Source: Schizophyllum amplum (lineage: Eukaryota; Basidiomycota; Agaricomycetes; Agaricales; Schizophyllaceae). From it: 64,000 nucleotides of DNA. Below are positions 1 to 18,268 of this stretch, one piece after another (positions within the stretch are counted from its first letter, which is position 1; each line of letters starts with the position of its first letter). The notes beneath the pieces are model-generated. The model was not told where the DNA came from. It saw only the letters and a list, made by a program, of their open reading frames with translations, and did no database searches. Both the position numbers and the translations under genes were made by a program. The stretch is from positions 1-64,000 of the forward strand of contig VDMD01000034.1 of assembly GCA_007026445.1 (NCBI GenBank). The letters are read 5' to 3'.

Positions 1-102
1 CTGCGCTTCGTCCAACCGCAGACGTATTTATGAACTGTACACTAGATCGTTGCTATATACACATGGAAGGATCGCCATTACCATTCATTCCCTCCGCCTC
101 CT

Positions 103-7473
<7,371 letters not shown>

Positions 7474-7622
7474 CTTGGGACTCAGCAGAAGAGGGTCGGT
7501 CGGGAAGTGATCATGACCGCATTCGGCGCCAAATGGGCTTGCAAAAGCAAGGACAAACAACGCGCCTCTTGTTCTTTGAGTCTTGACCACCATCTCATTA
7601 ATTACCTCGTCAACTTCTCATC

Positions 7623-8658
7623 ATGGCCAAGACGCCCGGCAAGTGTGGATATATGCGTTTTGAATACTGTGTCACTTATGCCTTGTTCCTTGCAGCGCGG
7701 TCGAGTCTCCGTCCCTCTCTTCGGGGAACATCCCGAACACCAGCCGCGGCAGTCCAATTCGCAAATGACAGCGACGATGAGATCAAGGCTGGCAGCGACG
7801 ACGACGACCAGTCGGACAATGATGACGATAACGCGTGTGTACTTGCTACGCATGTTACGTGACCCCTACCTAACTTATGCATGCAGCGATGATCTGCGCA
7901 GCCTCTTCGAAGCTTTACAAAGTGAGTGTATGCGAAGTCAACGTACAAACCACACCGCTCACCGCACCTTATGTAGAGCGTCAGCAGAAGAAAGCCTCCG
8001 CGCGCACTGCCGCTTTTCAAAACCAGAAGAAAGCCCTCTACAACACCGGTAGGAAGAATGTCCAAGACCTTGTTCGCGAATCGACTGAGCTCGCGTGCGT
8101 CAGTTCCTCGCCAATATGCGCATATGCCTCACTCATGCTAAAACTTAGGGACACGATGCGAGCTTCAGTAACCGAGCTCGAGGCGCAAGAGATCTCGTAC
8201 GCCCAGCAGAAATCACACTTCGCCACACTGCTCGAAGCTATGGAAGTGCGCAACCTTGACTAGATTTTTCTCTGCTCGCGTCAAGCTGATGTACTCTACA
8301 GCAAGAGGTTAATGGGGTCCTTGTCTCGTCGCCGAAAGCCATAGAAGAGCTCGCCGCTCGGCGTGCGGCCACCATCAATACTTGCAGTCTCCTTGGTAAT
8401 CTGCATCTGCCTCTCAGAATCGAGATCCGCTCATCACAGCTCTACAGTCGAACAACGCCCTGCGCAGCGCGAAAAAGCTCTGCAGAGCTTCCTGGTCAAG
8501 GCCCGCGACCAAGTCGAGAGCAGTCGCGCTGAGCAGAAGGTGTGTGCTTCCTCGCCTACCGCTCTGCTATACCGGCTTATCCTATCAAGAGCGCCACGGA
8601 TGCAAAGGCGCTCATCAAGCAATACAAGAACATTCTTCGCGCTGCTGGCAACAACTAA
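7623..8658 (+). CDS. small coiled-coil protein of unknown function
   Basis: I do not recognise this protein. Spliced, it starts MAKTPARSSLRPSL, has an acidic stretch rich in Asp and Ser (7765-7830), then a long charged helix region (QKKASARTAAFQNQKK..., then EAQEISYAQQKSHF...) and ends ALIKQYKNILRAAGNN. It would be about 230 residues. The first intron appears to be GC-AG: exon 1 ends at CCCG (7638) and the intron begins GCAAGT and ends TTGCAG (7697). Later introns start at about 7832, 7921, 8096, 8246, 8396 and 8540, all GT-AG and all joining in frame. The coiled-coil pattern resembles small kinetochore or spindle subunits, but that is only an impression. It shares a short divergent promoter with STT4 and is tail-to-tail with DTD1. 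Confidence 0.7.
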
Positions 8659-8845
8659 GATGTGACACGACACCGACCTCATCCTCGTTATGCCGATCTG
8701 CCTCACTCTGCTTTGTCCGTTGGAAGATCCCCGCTGCTGCTCTTCAAATATTCTTTTTGGCTGCCGTGCTGTCCGTGCTTTGCTCTGTCGCTCACTCGCT
8801 TTTCCTGCGTCTTGCTACCTCTGTATCATCAATCCAATCACTGCG

Positions 8846-9791
8846 TTATCCGCTGCTACTTGCAGTGTCCTGCATGACGTTCGCGTTCGATGTCTCGTTT
8901 GCTTTCGGAGGCGCAGATGCCTTTGCACGCTTCTCTTTCGGCGTCGACGCTCCGCTCCCTGGCTGCTCTACGTACTCAAACTTGCGCGAGTCGATGGTGA
9001 AGGTCACCGGGCCCTGTCGCCCGCTCAGTCTCACGCACACCGCTACGTCGAAGGACTATCACACACCTCATTGGTCAGACTGACGCTCATCATTGCGCCG
9101 AATTTTCCGTCTGCGAGGTGTTCCTCGTTTCATGACAGTGGACAGCGGATGAGCACTCACCGGTACTCACCTTTTATTTTCTCAGGCTTGTACGCTTTGC
9201 CGAGGCTCTCGAGGAACGTGCTGTAGAATATACGGCTGGCTTCGGAGGGCTGGCCATGATGTGTTGTCAGCACTCTGCTCTTGATATCGGAAAATCTGAG
9301 CAGGCTTCGACTCACCATGGCGCGATGAAAATCTGGCTTGTTGCCTCTCGTCGTGTTACCGAGAAGTGTAAATTGGGAGACGCAAAGGATGTCTCCGTCT
9401 ATGTCCTTGACGCTAGCCTTCCACATTTTGGCGTCGTCGGCGGAGTCATTGAAGACGCGCAAATTGAGACTATTTTATGGCAGAAATGGCGCTGGTTAGC
9501 CTGGGGCCTGAGTCTGGAAATAAATGACCAACATCTTGTTAATGATGGTAGCAGCGTCCGTGGCACTATCGTCTACGCTGATATCAATGGGAGGTATAAT
9601 TTAATGGTAGCATTGCGTCCATACCAGTCCCAATCCCAACCAGGACCATCAGGCCCTTCGAAATCCGCGACACGACTTCGTTGTCGACTTAGGCTGCCAG
9701 TCAGTACTTACTTTCATTCGCGTAGAAATTGTCCACATTGACGCGCACCTGTTACCGACGCGGATGAGACTCTCTGTATGATGGCACGCAT
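8846..9791 (-). CDS. DTD1: D-aminoacyl-tRNA deacylase
   Basis: Hydrolyses D-amino acids (and Gly mischarged on tRNA-Ala) from tRNA, a proofreading step of translation. Spliced N-terminus is MRAIIQRVSSASVT joined to VDNEVVSRISKGLMVLVGIG, which matches the family's first strands. Exon at 9313-9460 has NLRVFNDSADD and the SQFTLLG motif. A short exon at about 9093-9141 gives DGKFGAMMSVSLTNE. The last exon opens with GPVTFTIDSRKFEY, the Gly-cis-Pro motif of the active site. After that comes a tail of about 40 residues rich in Lys, Ala, Ser and Pro, longer than bacterial Dtd. The ATG is the only one before MRAIIQRV. About 176 nt upstream lies one copy of the 64-bp element shared with RAP1. Confidence 0.93.
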
Positions 9792-9966
9792 ATCTGGCTC
9801 TTATGTAACGAGCGTCGGGAGTTGAAGCTGGAAGATGTGAGTCAACCACCGTGCGAAAGTTGAAGTTGATGATGTCCACGTGATAATTCTCCCGCGACGC
9901 GTCGTCCAAATATAGGCTCGTGAACCAGCTCGGTCTGCTCATCTCGTGACCTCGCGGGGTCGCAGA

Positions 9967-10030
9967 CCGGCTGGGCTCATCCGGGGCGATTTTGGCGGGC
10001 CCGCCAAAGATGAGTTTGACTTAGTGAAAT
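9967..10030 (-). repeat. 64-bp shared upstream element, DTD1 copy
   Basis: Matches the reverse complement of 11021-11084 at 60 of 64 positions by eye, with a perfect 37-nt core (9988-10024). The core contains an 18-nt perfect palindrome, TTTGGCGGGCCCGCCAAA, at 9991-10008. It lies 176 nt upstream of the DTD1 start and reads in the same direction relative to that gene as the other copy does to RAP1. Function is inferred only. Confidence 0.85.
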
Positions 10031-10623
10031 TCAGACGCAGGCGCGCGTCCGATGTCGTTTGCCTTCCTCCCGCTGCCGTCACGGCCTCCTTGCTCTAGTC
10101 GACTCCCTCCCCCTTGATGGACACGTGCCGCATCCTGTCGCTCTTCACACATCTACTCAATGCAAAGCTCTTCGTCAACGTCGCCGAACACGTGTCGAGG
10201 ATGCGCGTCGCGCATCGATACCAGAGTCACTAAAGAGAGTACTCGAGGAAGCTCAGCACGCGCGCCCTAAAGCATTGCACCGCATTGGCATCGATCGAGT
10301 GTGCATGAAGACGACGCACCTGTGTCAGTGTGGAGGCCAGAGGGAGCAGCTCTGCAAAGCGATCGGGGTGCGAGTACCGATGCCTGTATCCTACCAGCTG
10401 TACTGACCATGTCTCCAAGACTTCCAGATGTACTGAGGCCGTTCCCCGCCAGAACTGAGGCTCTCTTAGGCTTCTCTCTCGATGCCTCTGCGAAACGAGT
10501 TCATCTTCGGGCGATCCATCGACATCGCCTGCAAGACATCGTCCTTGATACCTTCTCTACCATGACCGCAGCCGATAGTCCTGTATCACGATGTATCCCC
10601 ACCTACGTGAATGTCATACGTAT

Positions 10624-10869
10624 CTATGCACAGTAGAAGAAAGCTTCAGAACAAAAGTGAGACACCGGTCGGGCGCCAACTCCTCCCCTCGGGGCGTAGA
10701 ATCGCGGCCCCCACACAGATGAAAGCGAGCTTGGGTAAGGTTTTCTGTCATACTTCACTAGCAATGCACTGTTCTTGTCTATTGAATGAACATTGGTCGC
10801 CCCCTTGATCGACTTCTGCCTCAAGGCGGCCACCGCAGTGCTTGTCTCGCGCGAGAGAGCCTTCTGCAT
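10624..10869 (-). CDS. doubtful small ORF, 82 codons
   Basis: Intact frame starting MQKALSRETSTAVAALRQKS, with TATA-like words (catatatag, tatatgtat) some 30-60 nt upstream. I recognise no family and see no intron. It sits between the two copies of the shared element. It may be an orphan gene, a remnant, or chance. Confidence 0.18.
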   Translation of the reverse strand: MQKALSRETSTAVAALRQKSIKGATNVHSIDKNSALLVKYDRKPYPSSLSSVWGPRFYAPRGGVGARPVSHFCSEAFFYCA

Positions 10870-11020
10870 CTTTTCTACGAGCACTTACACCCAAGTTCTA
10901 TATATGTTTTATCATGAAGATACATATACCTATCCCCAGGCAATGTAATTAGAGTGCCAGCGGGAACCCACGACAATGCAGCAGGCGCCTCGTCACCGGA
11001 GCCCTGCGCGCGAGGGCCTG

Positions 11021-11084
11021 ATTTCGCTAAGTCAAACTCATCTTTGGCGGGCCCGCCAAAATCGCTCCGGATGTGCCCAGTCGG
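11021..11084 (+). repeat. 64-bp shared upstream element, RAP1 copy
   Basis: Second copy, with the palindrome at 11043-11060. It ends 146 nt before the RAP1 start codon. Relative to transcription it has the same orientation as the DTD1 copy. A half-site reads TTTGGCGGG, which resembles the animal E2F consensus, but this is similarity of letters and not evidence of the factor. Confidence 0.85.
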
Positions 11085-11229
11085 CTCGCAAGCTCGCTCT
11101 GTCCCGTGACTTTCCTCTCCCGAACCGATCACATGACAGAGCCGAGCTTGCGGAAGCCGACTGGCCACGCGAGTCTAGTCCAAATATAGAAGCGCGTCTT
11201 CTCATGAACGTTTGAACGTTTGAACTACC

Positions 11230-13649
11230 ATGCCCGCGCGAGGTATCTTCACGAAGCCGGACGGCCAACCCATTGTATTTTATCTGCACAAGACGATAGC
11301 TGGAGATACGAGGATTATTCTGCGAGATGAAATCCAGGTGTGTGATACATGTTGGTCGAAGTTCAATTTATTCTGAAGCCCCCTCCCCCTCAGAGCAATG
11401 GCGGCCAAGTGACGGACGACGACGACGAGGCGGAGACGGTACTTATTGATGACTATGCACTGCACACGACGGTACTGCAACTGCGATATGCGATGCGCCC
11501 GGTGAACCCGCGGGTCCACAACTTCTGGGTCGAGCCACTCTCCTTCGTGCGCAAGTGCATCAACTGGGGCTACTACAGCCATGAAGCGCGAAAGATCGGC
11601 ATGCCTGGGCGTTCGGGGAATGAGGAAGGTCTCTTGTGAGCGGCGATCGAATTGTCATGCGTCCACCCGCTAATCGAACGCGACAGTCGCGTCCCCTTTA
11701 CCCCTGCGGACGATGATCACCTTGTCCAATTCATCGCAACACATCTCCCAGACAAGTCGGCAGGAGGAAGGCTGGGGTACGAGCCGTACAGGCGGCTGGT
11801 CTCCATGGTGCGTATCCACATAGTTTGCACGCACATTGCTTTAACACAGTGTGGGCGTTTAGTACGACGAGCACGATCCCGAGACGTTCGCCTTCAAATG
11901 GGTCCGGCGACATACATATCAATCGTGGCACGAACGCTATCGCAAGAACCAAGCGCGCCTCGACCCGCTCATCGACGCCATTGCTCTTCGGGAAAACCCG
12001 CCCGACGCAGTCACGTACGAGCGGAACAGACAGTACAGCAGGGGATATCCCAAGCACATCTATGCGCGGCAGGAAGAGGAGGAGGAAGAAGAGGAAGAGC
12101 CTGAAGAAGAGCCTCGCACTGCATCAGACGAGCTATCGCCCATCCCAGTGCAAGAGGTTGCGCAGAAGACAGTTCAAGACCAGGAAGGGTACGGAGATGA
12201 GCGACAGGCACAACGTGCTGAGTACGAGGAATATGCGCTGCGTGTAGCCGGTCAGAAGCGCCGGCATTCAGAAGGTAGCGCGCTGGTGGCGCAACACCTG
12301 GCTAGGCGGAGCAAGCGCCCTCGGCTCGCAACTACCAGCTCCCAAGACAAGGACAAGCAGCGCGCATCCACACCTGAGGATGAGGATCGGTGAGCATTTT
12401 CATCAGTTCTTTATCACCATCTGACCGCGACCAGGCCACCTAGCCCAACGCTCGTAAATCGGCTTTCGCCAGTCTATCCTCCACTTCCCGTGTCTACACC
12501 GCCAGAGGGCTCACCCCGCAACTCGGCATCCCCTGAACCCAACGAAGTCGATGTACCCGAGGTAGCGCACGGGTCGCCACGTCCACCCTCTCCGACCATC
12601 GCTCAGCCCTCCCGAACCAGTCGCGCATCGGTGGTACATAAAGCTCCCTCGCAACACGTATCTGCCGCACAGACTCGGGTCAGAAGGCGTGCCCCTGCTG
12701 TTGTGCCCGTCGACGCTCCCGCGCGCAATACCCGCGGCCGTTCACGCGAGCCTACCGTAGAGCCCCCTCCTGCACCTGTCACCAGGCGAAGGCGCGGCAG
12801 ACGCGTATCTTCGTCATCACCACCCGAAGACAACGCAGAGCCCATGGATGCGGTGCTTGAGGAAGATGAGGCGGTGGCAGCGGTTCAAGAAGGACCTGAG
12901 GTACAACCCGAGCCCAGATCCGGTATCGTGCGCGCGGAGACGCAGAATGACGAGGCGGCCGTTGAATACGAGCTCATGCAGGCCAGCACGGGGACCACAG
13001 CTGGTGGAGAAGCATACGCCGGACAAGCAGAAGACGAGGCAGATGACGAAGAGGAGGAAGACCGACGATACGAGGGCGACGAAGAGGACGAGGAGGTAGA
13101 GGATGACGGCTACGACGACGAGGAGTCTTTCGAAGATGGCGAGGACCTGAGCGACGACGATGCTCAAACTCGCGAGAATATATCCCTTCACCTACCCGAG
13201 CCACCCATTTCAGCACCCGCGGCCATCTCTACCGGCTTCGTGATACCCAAGCCTCCTCTCGAGGTTCGCCGCCTAGCGCGCGGTACGCAACGTAAATGAC
13301 ACTGTTTGCCTTCGTTACATGCTTTCTGACGGCCTGCCTAGCTAATTCCAACCGCGCTACCTTGCCACATACCCCCGCACCCGCCAACACGACGCAGAGT
13401 ACTGACAACTCGTTGTCAAACCGCACGCCATGGCCTGCCGACCTCCTGCCCTCGCTCTCTGTGCTTCGTCAGTCATCGCAACGGCGGCGTGGCATGTCAA
13501 CCGACTCTAGCGTAGAGAGCTGGCCGTTGAAGAATACCCGCGCCAGTACGGTCAAGCAGCGTCTCACGCAAGAGCAGATGCTCAGTCCATATATACCGGC
13601 TGAGGGTACAAAGGCTAGTCGATTACGTGCGCAGGCACGGGCACGGTGA
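11230..13649 (+). CDS. RAP1: RAP1-type telomere-binding protein (BRCT + Myb)
   Basis: Likely telomere shelterin subunit, nuclear. The N-terminus (MPARGIFTKPDGQPIVFYL ... RIILRDEIQ, NGGQV, then YALHTTVLQLRYA and NFWVEPLSFVRKCI) has the layout of a BRCT domain. A Myb-like Rap1 domain follows: FTPADDDHLVQFIATHLP, RLGYEPYRRLV, then after an intron FKWVRRHTYQSWHERYRKN. Next come a Glu-rich tract (12070-12120), Arg/Ser/Pro-rich disordered sequence, and a very acidic tract (13030-13165). Introns at about 11340, 11633, 11810 and 12390 join in frame. The stop at 13297-13299 is inside an intron by my reading: a donor at 13282 and a CTGAC branch site before the acceptor at 13340 extend the frame to 13649. 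If not spliced, the protein ends at 13299. The C-terminal Rap1 domain is not obvious. Confidence 0.8.
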
Positions 13650-14242
13650 TATATTTACTTACGACTGGTGCGTGTGTTTTCTCTTGTGGGTATACTTATT
13701 GCTGAGGCATTAGTCACCCCAGGACGTCTCCTACAATATGTACTTTGCTCGAACATGCGGAGATTGCATTGCGGGCACCAGTTACTTTGAGCCATCATAG
13801 TTGTCAACGTTTGGGTATACTACATCTGACTGCATGCGCACTTCACTGTTTGAAGATTAGGCAATGCGCCACTATTTCCTCGTCGTCACTGCCATCGCAC
13901 TGCTCAGATGGGTTTTCTGACTCTTTACTTAGCCTCCGCCACATTGAGCTCTCGTCACCTGGCGTGTAAAGATTGGGGAACGGTAGTACCCGCAATGTTG
14001 CGACTGACAACGTCAAATGGGTGGCTTGGTGTCAATATGCAAACACCTTTGCGAATTTCTCCCTTCTCCTCAACGCCATACCTATCTAGAGTCCATGCAT
14101 ACACGTATTTTACATATACAACAATATCTAGAGCGTTCAATGACGGACCTCCTGCCAGCATACATGGATACCCATATCAGTCCCCGTACGACCAGGAGCA
14201 GACACCATTTCCCTTTCGCACCGCTAAATCCTGAGGCCTGAT
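13650..14242. other. tail-to-tail intergenic gap, RAP1 / DOA1
   Basis: Convergent 3' regions. AT-richer than the coding neighbours (14080-14130). No supported gene. Confidence 0.6.
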
Positions 14243-17200
14243 CTACAGCAACAGCGCAGCAATTTCTTGGCAAGCGTTCCGAACGCGCTCTTCGCCGAAA
14301 ACAGTCGGAAGGCCGCGCAGCAATGTCGCCGCAGACTCTTTGAGAGCTGGGTCTATCTGCGCCTTGCGAGCGTAGGCCTAGATATATGTGTCAGTATGTC
14401 CGTGAGAGATAGAGACGTTCGTGTTGAACTTGCCAGATTGCCCAGCGCTACCAGGGTGCGGTAACTCGCTTCTGAGTCGTTCGTCTCGGCTTGCAAAGCC
14501 TGTAGCACAGCAATCAAGACATGGAAGTTGGTGGATCTCTATAAGCTCACCTGGAGAATTAACGACACCACTTTGCTACAGACAGCGGGATCGATAGGTG
14601 ACTTGAGCGCAACACACGATGCGCTAAGTCGCATAGTGGTTAGCAGGGCTTCCTCGCCAACACTATGATCACACACTTGAAGAGAACGGTCGCCAACACA
14701 ACACGTTGGTTCTTGTTCAACAACGTGTACGGTGTTGCACTTAACCCATCTAGCAGCTGCGCTCTTCCGTAAGCCTTGGTCTCCCTTAGACCGCCGGCGC
14801 TCACCTTCGTCAACCATGGCTCCGTCGACAGCGTCGTTCCATCTTGGAACACGTTCGCCGCCGTCCGCAACACAAGCAGCACATTTGTCTCCCGCGCCTT
14901 CGGAACCGGTGGAGTCCAGGGTGCACCCCATTCAGCCGCCTTGTAGAGTGCGGAAAACAGGCGTTCTTTTTGAGCAGGGGAACGGAAAAGGTTCAGGCAG
15001 TGCCCAGCGAGTAGTCTGGTCAGATCGATGACTAAGGAGTGTCAGTATCGGCCACTTAACCTTAGATGAGAGGAAGAGGGGGACGTACCAGGGAATAGCT
15101 GCGGCGTAGGCCAGCGCTCCAAGATAGAGATCACTGCCTCAGCTTGAGCGTCTCCAAGAAGCGACACGTCAGGCGATGGCTGCGAGAGTACTGCGAATGC
15201 ATCATCTACAGCAGCAAGCTCCTCTGGGTACATCGCAAGCGCAGAGGTCGACTGAAACAAAAACGTCAATGCCGACAACTCATATCTCAAGCATTACAGT
15301 GCTCACAATCTCATTCGCAAGTGCCTCGTTGAACTGATTTAACTTGCTCTGCATCGCGTTGACATTCGCCTGCTTGAAAGTAACAACTGCAGGCTGTGGG
15401 TGCTTTGTTAATGAGCGGCCCAATACAAGATGGTTCTCAGGAACGCACTGCTGGTATGACTTTTGGTTTTGCTGCGGCTGGTGGTGGTGCAGACTGGTAG
15501 CGCGAAGCGCCGGTGAAAGGATCCTGATACGCGGAAGCATCGTCGATGGGCTGCGATGGTGTCCCCTGATACCGACTGGCCCCCGTGAACGGATCGACGT
15601 AGTTGCCTGACGGCGCCGGTGCGGAGCCTGACCCGCTGCCAGCACGGTAGCTTGACGCGCCTGAATACAGAGAGCACGATTAGCGAGCGCTTTGAATATG
15701 GATGTGCAGGCACCGACCTGTGAAGGGGTCGACATATTCGCTGCTGGCTCCCAGGCTCACGCCTGTCGTGTTTGTTTGGATGAACTGCGCCACCTCATCG
15801 AGATGATGCATTGGGAGGTCGTTGCTGGCAAGGAACCGCTGCGCTGCGGTATACGGATTCTCTGTACGACAATGAGTTTAGGGGTGCAAGCAGAAGCGAA
15901 GGCGCTACCGTTCGCATTATAGGGAAGCTTCATGGACGGCGCGCCGTCCTGTACGGCGACGTCAAAGACGTAGTCGTACTCCTTGCCCTTGAACAGCTGC
16001 CGCTTGTTGTTCCCGACAGCGCCCACAACATCGCCGACCTTCTGCCACTGCCCAGCTAAGGAATCCCACTGTCAAAGTAAGTCGCGCGCCGGTAAAGGGC
16101 CGTCTGACACGTACCTGATGTGCTTCCACGACTTCGCCATTCTTCACCAGCAACTGCTGCCCAGATCTTGTACCTGGTCATTGTTTAGACCAGCAAGCAA
16201 TTGAAGATGAATCCACTGACCAGGGGTAGCAAGTGCTTCAACACCCGGCATATCGGACGTGTTCAAGCCCTCTACCTGCTGTGAAGGAAGAGCCTGCCGA
16301 GCAATGGTGTCCTCGTAAGACTTGATATCGTCCGCGGACGCCCATCTGTCCTCGGCTTCGCTGAAGACGCGAATAACACCGTCACTGGCACCGGTGACGA
16401 TGTCGCCGTTTGGCATTGTGGCAACAACCCAGACGGAGATTGCGGGATGAGTGAGGACCTGCGAGCACTCGCCATCTGCGTGGTAACGTTAGTGGATACC
16501 TTTCAGGACGACGATGGCGCACTTTTCCAGATCCGTGCTGAGCGATCCTCTCCACTTGATACGATGTCGCCGTTCGGGAGCACGGAAAGACTGTAGACGA
16601 AGGCGGTGTGCCCGGATAGCGTGTACAGCAAGTCTCCGCCAAAGGTCCACACGCGGACCTCTCTGTTGGACTGTCAGTCGCGCACGATGGGTTGGTAGGG
16701 AGAGACGTGCGTGTCGTTGGAGCATGATGCGAAGCCGATGTCAGGGAGTAATGCGAGGCCGCGGACAGCGTCCGTGTGACCGGTGTAAGTGTTGACGACT
16801 TTGTCCTGCTGCCACAATTTAATGGTTTTGTCCGCGGAAGCTAGGAAGAATCAGAACATATTCGGTGTCGGTGGGCGCGCAGACGCACCTGTAAGGATCT
16901 TGTCCTCATCAATCGCGAGTACTGCCAACACGGAGCTCTCATGCCCCTTCAATTCATACGCCAGCTGGAAGTTCCGCCACACCTTCGCTGTCCTGCTCGA
17001 TCTTCAGTAACATGTACGCGCACACAACGTAAGAACACGCACGCATCCCAAGATCCCGACACGATGGCACCGCCCGCGGTCACATCGAGCGCGCAAACGT
17101 TCGCACTATGCCCCACGAGCCTGAATTCAGGCTCGTCCGCGCCCGCACCCAGCCGGAAGATATTGATCAGCTTATCCTGCCCACCCGTAACGAGATATCC

Positions 17201-17524
17201 TGTGCCGCGTAAGCGCGCGCCACCGACGCGTCTGCATGCTGACTGACCTTTCGGCGCGTCGCTCGTGGGCGGGAGATACGCCAGCGAGTTGACGTAGGCC
17301 GATCCGGGGCGGAACACGCTGTCGGGGTTGAAGGCAGCGCCAGATGGGTCGCGCGTCCAGCAGATGGCGGTCGTGTCGCGCGATGCGGAGAGGATGATGT
17401 CGTTCGCGGGTGCTTTCAGCGCGCGAACCTGCGATGCGTATGTTCAGCAGCACGTTCCGGGAAAGCTGGAGCCACAAACATCGGACGAGTGCGCCTCCAA
17501 CGATGCAGAGAGCTTGTAAACCAT
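14243..17524 (-). CDS. DOA1: DOA1/UFD3 (PLAA), ubiquitin-binding Cdc48 cofactor
   Basis: Binds ubiquitin and Cdc48 and keeps free ubiquitin levels up. Starts MVYKLSASLEAHSSDV, then a WD40 propeller (VTGGQDKLINIFRL, VSGSWDA, LTASADKTIKLW, ASCSND, VTGASDGVIRVFSE). The PFU domain is at about 15900-16020 (NNKRQLFKGKEYDYVFDV, NENPYTAAQRFLASNDLP after splicing). A linker holds three copies of a YxDPFTGAS motif (15540-15750), as seen in other fungal members. The C-terminal PUL helical repeats end in RVRNACQEIAALLL. The ATG at 17524 directly starts the first blade and is followed by a short intron. Same strand as HOP1, 744 bp apart. Confidence 0.92.
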
Positions 17525-18268
17525 GATGGGGAAAGGAAACCTGCGATCCTTTCTCTTCTCTTCGGTCAACCGTACCGCTATCCGTCGGCACTGGATCCGT
17601 CCTTTCATGTCGCCACCGCATTGCAAGCTCAATCGCTTCATTCTCGAGCTTTTCTGTCTCATACTCTTCCACGACTGCAGCGATTCGAGAAGCTATTCAC
17701 GAGTGGATAACGACTTCTGTATTGCAACAAATGTACACCACACTAACGAGCCCCAGTGCCGTAAAGGCGACACCAGGGAGATACGGAGGTGCGTAGTCTA
17801 TGCCTTGCACCCGTTTTACTCTCCTGCGAGGGCCTCACGATGCCGTCGACGACCGAACGATGCAGCCGCCAACATGGAAGATCGCAAGGGGATAAGAGAA
17901 AATTGCCATTTTCGGCATCTTATAGTCAGGCACTTGAGGGCAGGCTGAATGATGAGAACGAGAGGAACGTGTATTTGTATCCAGCGTGTGTCTAGTATCA
18001 GTACTGTGAGTATACATGACAATATGAATGTCGGAAAGGAACGATCAGCATCAAGGCGAGAGCGCGTCGGAAGAGCAGAGCAACGAGTCGGAGCGACAGA
18101 GCGGATTCAGAAAGCGGCACTGGCAAGTATGGGAGCAGGAAAACACAGCGATAGACGAGAGCAGGGACAGGTCGGAGTCGTTATCACAGCAAAGACACAA
18201 GTTCCAGCGAGGAGCGTCTGGGGCAGTCGTAGTCCACGAGGAAGGCAGCGAGAAGGGAGAACACCGTC
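17525..18268. other. gap between DOA1 start and HOP1 end
   Basis: Holds the DOA1 promoter and the HOP1 3' flank. The short open frames here show no family signal or codon pattern that would support a gene. Confidence 0.55.

Larger units (their letters stand above)
9792..11229. other. 1.4-kb intergenic region between divergent DTD1 and RAP1
   Basis: Holds the two copies of the 64-bp palindrome-centred element (9967-10030 and 11021-11084). Between them are several open frames on both strands, such as 10059-10406 plus and 10301-10636 plus, with no family signal, and an 82-codon frame on the minus strand at 10624-10869. The stretch at 10896-10945 is AT-rich with TATA-like words. I see no transposase-like frame. 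Confidence 0.6.

Noticed and set aside
10059..10636. Overlapping plus-strand frames between the two shared elements
   Set aside because: No conserved motif, and splicing them together gives no plausible protein; could be a decayed gene but nothing proves it.
9967..11084. Complete transposon bounded by terminal inverted repeats
   Set aside because: No transposase-like frame and no target-site duplication visible at the outer ends; kept only as one of two readings of the repeat.
12817..13191. Hydrophobic minus-strand frame that looks like membrane segments
   Set aside because: It is the antisense of the acidic tract of RAP1 (Glu/Asp codons read backwards give Leu/Val/Phe).
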